DNA of 64,000 nt from a virus: positions 1 to 64,000 of the IMG/VR virus record IMGVR_UViG_3300035183_001487. The stretch is one strand, 5' to 3'. Below, piece after piece: positions 46,855-55,414 of the stretch. Position 1 is the stretch's first letter, and each line of letters starts with the position of its first letter. The notes beneath the pieces were generated by a model that searched no databases, was not told the DNA's origin, and saw nothing but the letters and a program-made list of their open reading frames with translations. The translations under genes and the position numbers were made by a program.

Positions 46855-47577
46855 ATGTCCGACCTGGCCATCTGCCTGGAGCGCGTCGAGGGTGGCATCC
46901 GCGTCCTCTACCGGGACGGCGTCGAGTCCTCGAAGGACAACCCCGTCCGGGTGCTCATGCGCCGGGCCCACACCGCCGGCGGGACCGCCAGCGAGTTCCC
47001 CCAGCCCGGGGAGCTTGGCCTGGTGGAGCGCGTGGACGAGGGCCTTGCCATCTGGCTCGGCTCCCTACCCGAGCAGGAGGCCAACCAGATCCCCCTCGAG
47101 CTGAACATGGCCTACTGGCGCCACGAGTCCGGCCTGCGCCGCTGGACCGCCCAGAACGGCGATGTGGCGTTCGACCACCCTTCCGGGCTGAAGCTCTGGG
47201 CCACCATCGAAGACGGCCCTCCTGCGCGCCCGGAAACCTCCGCAAGCCCCACCGAGGTGAAGACCGACCCTGTGCAGGTGGGCCTGGACCACCCCTCGGG
47301 CGTGAAGGTCCGCATCGAGGCCGACGGCCGGGTCCGCCTTGAGGCCTTGGGCGGGGCCCTCCTGACCGTGGACGCCGAGGGGAAGGTCGCCCTGCAGGGC
47401 GCCGAGGTCATGTTCCAGGACGCCTCGGCCCGGTTTGTCATGGAGGCCCTCGTCGACTGGGTGAAGACGCACACCCACTCGGGGGTTCAGACGGGCGGGG
47501 GCGTGTCGGGGGCGCCCTCCTCCCAGCCCCCGGCGTCCAGCCTGAGCCCCTCCACCTTCAAGGGCCCCCATGCCTGA
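46855..47577 (+). CDS. Baseplate spike protein, gpV-like
   Basis: 240 residues. Oligosaccharide-binding-like N terminus (ALLIVERV-type: GGIRVLYRDGV, GELGLVERVDEGLAIWLGSL), then repeated beta segments (VAFDHPSGLKLWAT, VGLDHPSGVKVRIEADG, VDAEGKVALQGAEV) that would form the triple beta-helix, and a tip with HTHSGVQTGGG, whose His pair is the iron-binding HxH motif of P2 V-type spikes. SD AGGAGG. Confidence 0.75.
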   Translation: MSDLAICLERVEGGIRVLYRDGVESSKDNPVRVLMRRAHTAGGTASEFPQPGELGLVERVDEGLAIWLGSLPEQEANQIPLELNMAYWRHESGLRRWTAQNGDVAFDHPSGLKLWATIEDGPPARPETSASPTEVKTDPVQVGLDHPSGVKVRIEADGRVRLEALGGALLTVDAEGKVALQGAEVMFQDASARFVMEALVDWVKTHTHSGVQTGGGVSGAPSSQPPASSLSPSTFKGPHA

Positions 47578-48379
47578 CGCCTCCTTCGCCGCCTGGGTGA
47601 ACCTGGACGCCCTCCGGGTCGAGCTGGAGCTGGTGGCCGGCGGCCTGGTGCCGGGCGACTTCACGTCCTTCGCCGCGGGCATGGAGGCCACCGCCGAGGA
47701 CGCCGAGGCCAAGTACCGGGGCTACCTGACCGGGCACCCCATCCCGGGGAAGGGCGCGCTGAAGCGGCCCACCGGGGGCTTGGCGCGGGGCGTCTACCGC
47801 CGCCAGGACGCCCTCCTGCAGTGGGCCCTCGGGAACGCCTCCGACCACGCAAAGGCCGTCGAGGAGGGCGCGCCGGAGCGGGACATGAAGAAGTCCCTAG
47901 CGACGGCCCCGCGGGCCCGGAAGGCCAAGGATGGGAGCCTGTACCTGATCATCCCCTTCCGCCACGGCGTCTCCACGGCCTCGCGCCTGGCGCCCATGCC
48001 GAAGGCCGTTCACGCCATGGCGGTGCAGATGGCGCACTCCCGCGTCGTGAGCCAGAAGACCCGGGTGTCCGCGACGGGGCACACGGTGCCCGCCTGGATC
48101 TACGAGTGGAACGGCCGCCTCACGAAGCAGCAGCTGCAGGACGCCGGGATGGACGATGCGACGGTGAAGCGCTACCAGGGCCTCGTGCGCATGGGCAAGC
48201 CCAAGCAGACCACCTACATGACCTTCCGGGTGATGAGCCAGAAGAGCAAGGGGTGGATCCGCCCCGCCCAGCCTGGGCTGGCCCCCCTCCAGACGGCCAT
48301 CGATGTGGCCTGGACCACGAACAAGCCGGCCCTCGAGGAGGCTCTGCAGGCGGACCTGGAGAGCCTCCTGCTGGGCTAG
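47570..48379 (+). CDS. Tail completion or minor tail protein
   Basis: 269 residues. LDALRVELELVAGGLVPGDF, then RPTGGLARGVYRRQDALLQW, YLIIPFRHGVSTASRLAPM and TTYMTFRVMSQKSKGWIRPA. Length, position, and the basic G-W-I/V-x-P motif resemble tail terminator or head-tail joining proteins of Mu-like phages. Its end touches the convergent fibre gene (4-bp overlap). Confidence 0.5.
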   Translation: MPDASFAAWVNLDALRVELELVAGGLVPGDFTSFAAGMEATAEDAEAKYRGYLTGHPIPGKGALKRPTGGLARGVYRRQDALLQWALGNASDHAKAVEEGAPERDMKKSLATAPRARKAKDGSLYLIIPFRHGVSTASRLAPMPKAVHAMAVQMAHSRVVSQKTRVSATGHTVPAWIYEWNGRLTKQQLQDAGMDDATVKRYQGLVRMGKPKQTTYMTFRVMSQKSKGWIRPAQPGLAPLQTAIDVAWTTNKPALEEALQADLESLLLG

Positions 48380-51351
48380 TTCGAGATGAGGCTGATCCCC
48401 TTGGCGCCCCAGGGGGTTCCGTAGTCCTCGAGGGTGTTGTTGCAGAGGACCAGGACGTTGCCGCCCACCGATGCGACGGCGAACGGGCCCTGGTAGTAGC
48501 CGCCCGTCGTGATCTGGTTCTGGCTCCAGGTGATGCCGTCGGTGCTCATGAGGTAGAAGTGGTTCTGCGTCGCTCCGGTGCCTCCGGCCTGCTGGCCGGC
48601 CACGAAGATGGATTCTCCGGTCCACTCGATCACGTTCCAGTTCTTCGTGCTCGGCAGGTAGCGCGTGGTCCACGTCACGGCGTCCGGGGAGGTGAGCGCG
48701 CGGTTCCCGCCGTACTCGACCAGGACCCAGCTCGCCCCGGTCCAGATCGGGCCGCGCCAGTTCCCGCTGGGGATGCTGGTCGTGCTCCAGGTCGTCCCGT
48801 CGGTCGTGTAGGCGGCCTTGTTGTTGGCGATGGCCAGCCAGCCGACGCCATCGCTGCCGAGCCTGGTGTACGGGCTCGGGTCGCTGGCGGTGCTCCCGGA
48901 GATGAGGGCCACCGGGGTGGAGTTCCAGGACCTGCCGTTCCCGCTGGTAAAGAAGCCCTGCCCGCTCAGGCCGAAGCTCGAAAGGATGGCGTACTTGTTC
49001 CCCGTCGCCCCTGCGTTGTAGGCGATCTGGCCCAGGGGCCTGGGGCCGGAGGCCAGAACGTCGGCGCCCTCTGTCCAGGCCAGCATGTCGGTGGAGGTGG
49101 CAAACTTCAGGGTCGGCCCGGCCTCGTTGTAGACCAGGGCCACGTAGGTGGTCCCGCACTTCGCCAGGGTGGCGTCCACGCGGTCGGTCGTAGGGTCGGT
49201 CGGCAGGGTGATGCCCGTCGGCGATTCCAGCGTCCAGGTGGAGCCGTCCGAGGTGGAGAAGAGGCGGGTCTTCTTGCTCGTGACGTTCGGGCTCCCGTTG
49301 AAGTCCCGGGCCCAGACCCAGAACTTGGAGCTGTGGTAGACCACGCCCCCGTTGCTGTTGAAGGGGCCGGCGGCGGGGTTGGTCGCCCAGAACCAGTGTT
49401 CGTTGGAACCAGCGTGGATCGTCGTGGTGTTCAGCGTCCAGGAGAGCCCCAGCCAGCCATGGGGGACCAGATTGACCGTGAAGAGTTCCTCGGTGGTGGT
49501 GGTCTGGGATCCCACCGTCACCACGGCCTTGGTCTTGAAGGTGTAGGCCCCGAGGTCGTTGGGCACGTCGGCGGTGAAGGTGCTGGTGTAGCTGGTGCCG
49601 GCGCTGACTCCTGCTCCTGCGAACGTCGTTCCGGCGCCGACCACGGACCAGACGTGGGTTCCGGTCTGGAAGTTCGAGTCCGCCGGGCTCCCGGTCGCGA
49701 GAAGAATGGAGAAGGTGGCCGTGGTGGGCCGGGCCAGGGTGATAAGGGTCGGGGACTCCCTGCGGTAGAGGGTGGCGGCGCCAGCCTTCGCGTGCATCCT
49801 CGGCGCGTAGGCCTTGACCGTCTTGTCGGTCCTGGCCCCGTAGGCGCCCGTCACGGTCAGCGTCATGGTGCTCTGGCCGTTGTATTCCGCGTTGCTGGCC
49901 TGGGGCGGGAGCGCGGGGAGGAAGAGCGTGGACACGCCCGTGTTCACCGCGACGTTGGGGTTGAGCAGGCTGCCCGGTTCACGCCCGAAGTACTGGTACG
50001 GGCCGACGCCTCCGCTCCGGGTGATGGTGAAGGTGCGGGTGAAGCCGCTCTCTCCGCCGTACCCGTACCCCGTGCCGTCGATGTTGTCCCAGGCCTCGCC
50101 GACCGTGCCGCCCGAGAGGAGGAGGTAGGCGGGGGTGTCCACGACGATCTGGCTGGGCAGCTTGAGGATCTTGATCACCTTCCGGGCGGTCTTCCCCGTG
50201 CTGTCCTTGCCGTAGATCTTGAGCGTCCACGCGCCGTAGCTCACCAGCGTGGACTTCACGTCGCTGCCGTCGAAGGCTGCATTCGGGAGGTCGGTGCCCG
50301 CGAGGATCTTCCAGGCGATGGGCGGCGTGTCGCCGGTGGTGGTGATGGGGATGACCATCTCGTAGGGGAACGTCTCCTCCCCGTACTCCGAAATGTCGGC
50401 GTTGGTGATGGTGAAGGAGTTCCCAGGGTCCTGCAGCTCGCCTTCCTGGTCGCTGAAGCCCAGGTAGACGAAGGACCCGGCGAGGGTGACCGCGCCGCTG
50501 TCGCCGCTGAAGATCACCTTGTCCCCGGCGGTGAAGAAGAGGACGGCGGAGATCCGGCCCACCGTCTCGTGGACCTGGGAGTACCCCGTCTCCGCCATGG
50601 CCTTGCGCTCGATGCGGCAGATCTTGTCCGCGGCCTCGGCGGTCAGCAGGACGTGGTAGTACCCCGTCCGGCTGATGTAGACCGCCAGGTCATCGAAGTC
50701 GAAGGTGGGGAGTTCGCTGGTGGCCTTGACGATGCCGAAGGTGTAGGCGTGGTCGTTCCCGGGGTCGGGGTTCGTGGCCTCGAAGGTGAGCACGTGGGGG
50801 ATGCCGCGGCGGTCGTGCGTCCAGTCCGTGGGGTCCCACCGCTCGACCACGGCGACGTTGTCCACCTCGGCGGCCACCCGCACGGCGGCCAGGACCACCG
50901 GGTGCCTCCCCACGCCGTCGTAGGGGTCCTCCACGGTGGGGATCTCGGGCTCGGTGGCGGGGGTGCCCTTCAGGACGGCATAGACCGCCTGCTGGCTGGT
51001 GGTGAATTCCCCGGTAGGCTCCCCGGTGAGCCCGTCCACTGGGCCCTGCACCCACTTGTGCAGCCCCAGGATGAGGTCGATCCGGGGGTTGGCGTCCGGC
51101 GGGTCGATCTGCAGGGCCACGCCCTCCGTCTCTTCGACGGTCTGGCACCCATGGTCGGCGTCCCCCTTCGTCCTCCAGACGGAGACCCCGCGGCCGCTGG
51201 TCCCGAGGGTGACGGTCCATCCCGCGCCGGCGCCGATGCCGCTGATGGATGGGACGAGCCCCTCCACAACGGCCCCGTACCAGGGCATCACGCGGTGGAG
51301 GTCGTCGTCGGTGACGTAGGTGCCGAACAGGCCTGGCTGTCGCTGAGTCAT
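48376..51351 (-). CDS. Large tail fibre or adhesin
   Basis: 991 residues. N-terminal 170 residues (LFGTYVTDDDLHRVMPWYGA, HKWVQGPVDGLTGEPTGEFT) are a virion attachment domain. The middle has Ig-like repeats (about 390-600: TMTLTVTGAYGARTDKTVKA and similar), and the C-terminal 350 residues carry BNR/sialidase-like blades with recurrent Asp-box-like phrases such as STSDGSTWTLESP, TSTDMLAWTEG, SPDAVTWTTR and MSTDGITWSQ. A beta-propeller adhesin would bind host surface glycans. Transcribed leftward, against the other tail genes. Confidence 0.72.
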   Translation of the reverse strand: MTQRQPGLFGTYVTDDDLHRVMPWYGAVVEGLVPSISGIGAGAGWTVTLGTSGRGVSVWRTKGDADHGCQTVEETEGVALQIDPPDANPRIDLILGLHKWVQGPVDGLTGEPTGEFTTSQQAVYAVLKGTPATEPEIPTVEDPYDGVGRHPVVLAAVRVAAEVDNVAVVERWDPTDWTHDRRGIPHVLTFEATNPDPGNDHAYTFGIVKATSELPTFDFDDLAVYISRTGYYHVLLTAEAADKICRIERKAMAETGYSQVHETVGRISAVLFFTAGDKVIFSGDSGAVTLAGSFVYLGFSDQEGELQDPGNSFTITNADISEYGEETFPYEMVIPITTTGDTPPIAWKILAGTDLPNAAFDGSDVKSTLVSYGAWTLKIYGKDSTGKTARKVIKILKLPSQIVVDTPAYLLLSGGTVGEAWDNIDGTGYGYGGESGFTRTFTITRSGGVGPYQYFGREPGSLLNPNVAVNTGVSTLFLPALPPQASNAEYNGQSTMTLTVTGAYGARTDKTVKAYAPRMHAKAGAATLYRRESPTLITLARPTTATFSILLATGSPADSNFQTGTHVWSVVGAGTTFAGAGVSAGTSYTSTFTADVPNDLGAYTFKTKAVVTVGSQTTTTEELFTVNLVPHGWLGLSWTLNTTTIHAGSNEHWFWATNPAAGPFNSNGGVVYHSSKFWVWARDFNGSPNVTSKKTRLFSTSDGSTWTLESPTGITLPTDPTTDRVDATLAKCGTTYVALVYNEAGPTLKFATSTDMLAWTEGADVLASGPRPLGQIAYNAGATGNKYAILSSFGLSGQGFFTSGNGRSWNSTPVALISGSTASDPSPYTRLGSDGVGWLAIANNKAAYTTDGTTWSTTSIPSGNWRGPIWTGASWVLVEYGGNRALTSPDAVTWTTRYLPSTKNWNVIEWTGESIFVAGQQAGGTGATQNHFYLMSTDGITWSQNQITTGGYYQGPFAVASVGGNVLVLCNNTLEDYGTPWGAKGISLISN

Positions 51352-51354
51352 GTG

Positions 51355-51504
51355 TTACCTCGATTGAACTGGGACGCCGCGGGGCCAGAGCTGGCCAGCG
51401 GCTGGGCGCGGGTAACCGCCCCGGCGCACAGAGGGCGGGAAGCTCTTGGTGACCGCCGGCTTCCCGGTCACCACGAAGTTTCCGGTGGGTGAGATCACAG
51501 CCAT
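51355..51504 (-). CDS. 49-residue coupled protein in the fibre operon
   Basis: Sequence begins MAVISPTGNFVVTGKPAVTK and ends in a Pro/Arg-rich tail. The ATG overlaps the stop of gene 51504 (TGATG), with GAGGT 7 bp upstream; the stop lies 3 bp before the large fibre gene start. Small basic protein, perhaps a fibre connector or chaperone; too short for family detection. Confidence 0.55.
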   Translation of the reverse strand: MAVISPTGNFVVTGKPAVTKSFPPSVRRGGYPRPAAGQLWPRGVPVQSR

Positions 51505-52361
51505 CAGTCATACCTCACAAGGACGGTCGCGCCGGTCGCCTGGCCCAGGCCGGTGATGTTCGCGCTACCTACCGGATAGAACGTCCGATAGGTCCCGTAG
51601 TGGGAAATGGATTGCGGGACACCCTGCGATATGTCGCCGTTGAAGTAGGTGAGCACACCTTGGGCCGGAGGATGGACGCCGAAGCCCAGCGGCAGGACCG
51701 GGCCCGTGTAGACGTTCGCGCCCAAGGCCCAGCTCGGTCCAGCTGGCATCACGGTCTGGATCGAACTCGCGGCAATGGAGAGTGGGCCGCTGAATTGCAC
51801 TACCTGATTTCCACTGGCCGCATTTCTCGTTGCGTAGACGAAGACAATGCCCTCGTTCGTGTTCCCCCCAGAGACGTTCTGGGTACGCTCCACTGTCGCG
51901 AAGTAGGCCTGCCCTGTGGTGCCGCCAGCGTACATCATCAGCGTGAGGCGGCTGGTATCGCCGCTGACCCAACAGAGGTACGGCGTCGCCGAGGACGTGG
52001 TGGCCGTCCCGAGCTGGATCCTGGACGACTTCTGCGCCCCGAGGTTCCCCGCACCGTCGGTCGAGGATCCGACCGTCATCCAGATCCCGAACGTGTTTGC
52101 GTTGGCGCCGTTGGTCCCATACTCGATCTTGATGAACACGGGAGCGGTCGCCTGTAGTGCGTCGTTGAATCGCCAGATCTCGTAACCTGCGGATGTGTTG
52201 ATCGTCCCCGGCTTCACGACCGTCGCCAGGTCGATTTGCCCCGTGTCTGCCGTCTGGACGAGGCCGACGGCCGCCAGGGCGTTGTGAATGTCCTGACACG
52301 CCGTGCGGAAGGTAGCGTCCGAATTCGTCAGGTTGCCTCTGCTCCAGGTTGAGAGGGTCAT
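51504..52361 (-). CDS. Tail fibre-associated protein
   Basis: 285 residues, Ser/Thr/Ala/Gly-rich and beta-rich (VFIKIEYGTNGANANTFGIW, RLTLMMYAGGTTGQAYFATV). N terminus LSTWSRGNLTNSDATFRTAC. Base composition is visibly lower in G+C than the head genes, suggesting exchange by transfer, as is usual for receptor-binding genes. Overlaps gene 52361 by 1 bp. Confidence 0.55.
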   Translation of the reverse strand: MTLSTWSRGNLTNSDATFRTACQDIHNALAAVGLVQTADTGQIDLATVVKPGTINTSAGYEIWRFNDALQATAPVFIKIEYGTNGANANTFGIWMTVGSSTDGAGNLGAQKSSRIQLGTATTSSATPYLCWVSGDTSRLTLMMYAGGTTGQAYFATVERTQNVSGGNTNEGIVFVYATRNAASGNQVVQFSGPLSIAASSIQTVMPAGPSWALGANVYTGPVLPLGFGVHPPAQGVLTYFNGDISQGVPQSISHYGTYRTFYPVGSANITGLGQATGATVLVRYD

Positions 52362-53116
52362 TAGTCCTCCAGCTTCACGAAAGAGAGAGTCACGGTGATA
52401 GCGGCTGAAGAACCGCTCTTATTTGTCACCCTCAAATAAAAGGTTGTCGCAGGGGTGCTATCGGCGTTGCTGCCAACGAACACGGGCGCGAGATCGAGAA
52501 CGAGATTCCCGGAATCCGTCAGGACCTCGCCGATCAGCCCGACCTCGCCCTCTGGGTCGGTGGTGATGGCTCGGCCAACGTCAGCAGTCCTAAATGCCGC
52601 CGTGGAGTAGATCTGAACCCAGGCATCGGCGCTGGTTTCAATCCTGGTGATGAGCGCGCTTTTGGCGACGGTGAGGTCGATCTCCTCGGAGGCGCCGTCC
52701 GCCAGGGTCCCGGTGACAGCCGTTGCGGGCGTCCTGGCCGGCTGCTCCTGGATGTAGATGGGGTACGTCTCGGGGGTGACCGTCTGGGTTCCGGGGAGGA
52801 CCGTCCACTCCGAGGCGATGCCGCCAGCGTACCGGGCTTGGACAGCGGCCTTCACCACCAGGGGGGATGTGGGCGCCACGGCCACCTGCACGGATCGGAC
52901 GTTGGGCCCTACGTCCACGGCAGACGCCACGCGCGCAGCCGCGTCCTCCGGGTCGGATCCGGTGAAAAAGATCACCGTGAAGCCGACGTGCACGGTCGGC
53001 GTGTTCGTGCTCGAGTAGGTCCAGGACGCCTTGAGGATCTTCCTCCCCACGAGCAGGGGGGTTCCGCCGTCGAGGAAGATGAGGGCATCGCTGTGCTGGA
53101 TGGATGTAGTCGGCAT
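52361..53116 (-). CDS. Fibre or baseplate-periphery protein
   Basis: 251 residues, beta-rich (ALIFLDGGTPLLVGRKILKA, VHVGFTVIFFTGSDPEDAAA, TFYLRVTNKSGSSAAITVTL). Short N-terminal helix absent; ends in two paired strands. Placed between the I-like protein and the fibre genes. Function by position only. Confidence 0.5.
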   Translation of the reverse strand: MPTTSIQHSDALIFLDGGTPLLVGRKILKASWTYSSTNTPTVHVGFTVIFFTGSDPEDAAARVASAVDVGPNVRSVQVAVAPTSPLVVKAAVQARYAGGIASEWTVLPGTQTVTPETYPIYIQEQPARTPATAVTGTLADGASEEIDLTVAKSALITRIETSADAWVQIYSTAAFRTADVGRAITTDPEGEVGLIGEVLTDSGNLVLDLAPVFVGSNADSTPATTFYLRVTNKSGSSAAITVTLSFVKLED

Positions 53117-53949
53117 CAGGTCACCAGGGAAATGCCTTCGGGGTCGGCGTCTGGGCTCGCAACCACGAGGGTGGCCGGGGCTTCGGTCGGGCTGTCATCG
53201 GACCACTCGAGCGAGACGGCAGAAGGCGCCGGCGGGACGAAGGACGCCCCGGACTCGACGCCGAGGACTGGGACGGGGGCCCCAGGGGTGCCGTAGGTCC
53301 GCCAGTGCCGGGTTCCCGCGTCGTGGCATCGCCTGGCGATCTCCTCGACCCTGGCCTTCAGCGTGGCGTTGATGGCGCCGGCGTAAAGGACGACCACGAA
53401 CATGGCGTAGCCGGAGTGGCCCTCGAGGTCCACGCCGGCGTTCATGCGGGTGTTGTAGTTCAGGCGCCAGCCCGGGCCGTTCCACCTCGGGATCTGGTAG
53501 TAGTCCACGGCGTCCAGCACCTTGGTTCCCGTGAGCCCCAGGGCGTCATCCAGGACGTCGGCCATGCCCAGGTTGGTGGTCTTCGGCTTGGTGATCTCGG
53601 CGAGGATCCTATGCGCGTAGCGCAGGTCCGGCTCCGCCGTGAACCTCGGGACTCCCCAGACGTCGCCCCAGATGTCGAGCCACGTCCCCTGGGCTCCGTT
53701 CTCCGCCTGCTGCTCGAAGACCCACGACGTCTCGGAGACCGTCCAGTCCGTCGCCTGGTCATCGACCCTGGCGAGCCTCGAACCCAGCACGAGCTGGCGC
53801 TCCATGCTCGACATGGCGTCGTCGGCGTCCGGCCCCAGCATCTGCGCCTCGATGCGCAGGCGGGCGTAGAGCCAGCCCTTGCTGGGGGGCGGCATCGGGA
53901 GCAGGCGGCGCAGCTTGGCCCAGGCCGTCTGGTAGGGGGTGGTGGTCAT
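53116..53949 (-). CDS. Tail protein of the P2 I / Mu gp48 type
   Basis: 277 residues from ATG 53949. YQTAWAKLRRLLPMPPPSKG, LRIEAQMLGPDADDAMSSME, TWLDIWGDVWGVPRF and YAHRILAEITKPKTTNLGMA match baseplate periphery proteins in which a D-x-x-G-x-x-x-x-x-P-R motif is followed by a helical and LxxAL region; these link the J ring to fibres. First gene of the leftward fibre operon, 55 bp after the repeated element at 54004. Confidence 0.68.
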   Translation of the reverse strand: MTTTPYQTAWAKLRRLLPMPPPSKGWLYARLRIEAQMLGPDADDAMSSMERQLVLGSRLARVDDQATDWTVSETSWVFEQQAENGAQGTWLDIWGDVWGVPRFTAEPDLRYAHRILAEITKPKTTNLGMADVLDDALGLTGTKVLDAVDYYQIPRWNGPGWRLNYNTRMNAGVDLEGHSGYAMFVVVLYAGAINATLKARVEEIARRCHDAGTRHWRTYGTPGAPVPVLGVESGASFVPPAPSAVSLEWSDDSPTEAPATLVVASPDADPEGISLVT

Positions 53950-54003
53950 CGCGTCTCCAAGCCGATGCTCCACCACGAGGCCGCTTGGGCGCGGCCCGGG
54001 GTT

Positions 54004-54034
54004 CCACTATCCGGGGGGGGTCGGCAGTCCCGAC
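54004..54034 (-). promoter_or_regulatory. CCACTATCC / G-run / inverted-repeat element, copy 3
   Basis: CCACTATCC, eight G, stem GTCGG, loop CAGTC, stem CCGAC. Minus strand gives CGGATAGTGG as -10-like box, 55 bp before gene 53949. Confidence 0.5.
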
Positions 54035-54038
54035 GCCC

Positions 54039-54410
54039 CTACCCGACCCAGGGGAATTCGTCGTCCGCGGCCCGCTTGGCGGCGCCCTTGCGGGCCCGCT
54101 GGACCTGCAGCCTGTGCATCTCGCTCCAGACCCCCATGTAGGCGACGTGCCGGTCGTGCTCCTTCACGGAGGACTTGAAGTTGCCGTAGGCGATGTCCCG
54201 GGCGGCCTGCGCCAGCGCCTCGGCGACCTGCTCCAGGGGCACCAGGGCCCGGAAGCGGTAGTCCCGATCCGGCGTCATCGTGACCTCGGCTCCCGGGAAG
54301 ACCCGCTCGATGTCGCCCTTGACCCGGGCCCGGACGAGCAGGTTCTTCCGCCCTGCAGCGCCGGGCGGCTTGACGATGCTGAGGAATGCGTCGCTGAGGA
54401 AGATCCACAT
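54039..54410 (-). CDS. Conserved hypothetical protein, MWxF type
   Basis: 123 residues. MWIFLSDAFLSIVK, LLVRARVKGDIERVFPG, then DYRFRALVPLEQVAEAL and DIAYGNFKSSV. This order (MWhF...S.V, VRAR, DYxxR, YxNFK) matches a widespread small protein family of unknown function that I remember from bacterial chromosomes as well as phages. It is monocistronic with its own promoter and CCGAAA hairpin. Confidence 0.6.
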   Translation of the reverse strand: MWIFLSDAFLSIVKPPGAAGRKNLLVRARVKGDIERVFPGAEVTMTPDRDYRFRALVPLEQVAEALAQAARDIAYGNFKSSVKEHDRHVAYMGVWSEMHRLQVQRARKGAAKRAADDEFPWVG

Positions 54411-54416
54411 GGCTGG

Positions 54417-54473
54417 CTCCTGTTCCGCTTTCGGCGGTTCGGACACCATGCGCCCCGGCCTGGGTTGAGTCAA
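54417..54473 (-). promoter_or_regulatory. Promoter with CCGAAA-loop hairpin for gene 54410
   Basis: Minus strand: -35 TTGACT (54473-54468), 17-bp spacer, weak CATGGT; then stem CCG, loop CCGAAAG, stem CGG (54437-54425), AACAGGAG. Loop begins 39 nt after the -35 box and 13 nt before AGGAG. Confidence 0.5.
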
Positions 54474-54478
54474 GCGGG

Positions 54479-55414
54479 CTAAGATTCGTCCTCGAACAGG
54501 CCCCGGACATGGGCACCCCAGCTGCTCCACCGCTTCGGGGCCACCCGGGGGTCGGGCTCCGGGGGGGGCGGCGGCGGGGCGGGGCGGGGGCCGGCGCCCA
54601 GGGCCTCGGCCAGCCCGTGGTCCGTCGGCTGGTTCAGGACCTCATACAGCCTGGTCCTGGGGACGAGGCTGACCGCCTGGGCCTCCCACCCCATGTCGGA
54701 GGGCGTCCCCCCCACCCGGCGGGCCGTGTAGTACCGGGCCGTGGTCACCGAGCGCCGGACATCGGCAATCCACCCGGTGATCTCGACCTGCAGGCCCGTC
54801 TCCTCGAAGGCCTCCCGGATGGCCGCCGCCTGTAGGTTGGCGCCGTGGTCATCGACGCGGCCCTTGGGGAAGGTGCCCCGGTAGCCTCCGAAGGCGTTGG
54901 TGGGGTGGATGACCCAGACCCGGCCGTCCGGCTCCTCGATGACGACGCCCGCCGCGGCCTGGTGCCCCTGCTCGACCTGCAGGGGGGGCTCGGGCAGGCC
55001 GGGATCCTGGCCGGCGACCTCCTCCCATTCCTCGTCCGTGGTGGGGTGGTCCTTCCAGGGGGTGAAGGGCACGCTGTTCAGCGTCCTGGGCACCGGGCTC
55101 CCCGGGGTCCAGGTGGCGCGCTCGTGGGGGTCCCCCCACAGGGCGGGCGGGGTGGGCTGGTGGGGGTGCTGGATCCAGACCCGCTTCCCCTCCTCGTCGC
55201 GCTTGGGGTGGGCTTGGCCCCTCCCGGGCCCCCTGGGGGGCGCCAGCGCGCCGCCGGGCGCCTCGGCGGCGGGGCGGGGGCTGCGGCGGGGCACCCTGGC
55301 CTCCTGGGCCTGCTGGGCCCGCTGCTGGGCCTCCAGGTGGGCCTGGTGGGGGCTGACCCAGACGTTCTTCCCGTTCACGAAGCGGAAGAAGCCGCGGACG
55401 TGGATGTCGCTCAT
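54479..55414 (-). CDS. Tagged Nudix hydrolase
   Basis: 311 residues. Tag at the N terminus (IHVRGFFRFVNGKNVWVSPH), Pro/Arg-rich linker, then a Nudix domain at about 170-290: GTFPKGRVDDHGANLQAAAI followed by REAFEETGLQVEI gives the box G-x5-E-like with REAFEETG intact, though the first conserved Glu position is Asp/His-rich. Nudix enzymes cleave NDP-X compounds; next to an ADP-ribosyltransferase it might act on ADP-ribose or NAD. ATGA overlap with gene 55411. Confidence 0.78.
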   Translation of the reverse strand: MSDIHVRGFFRFVNGKNVWVSPHQAHLEAQQRAQQAQEARVPRRSPRPAAEAPGGALAPPRGPGRGQAHPKRDEEGKRVWIQHPHQPTPPALWGDPHERATWTPGSPVPRTLNSVPFTPWKDHPTTDEEWEEVAGQDPGLPEPPLQVEQGHQAAAGVVIEEPDGRVWVIHPTNAFGGYRGTFPKGRVDDHGANLQAAAIREAFEETGLQVEITGWIADVRRSVTTARYYTARRVGGTPSDMGWEAQAVSLVPRTRLYEVLNQPTDHGLAEALGAGPRPAPPPPPPEPDPRVAPKRWSSWGAHVRGLFEDES

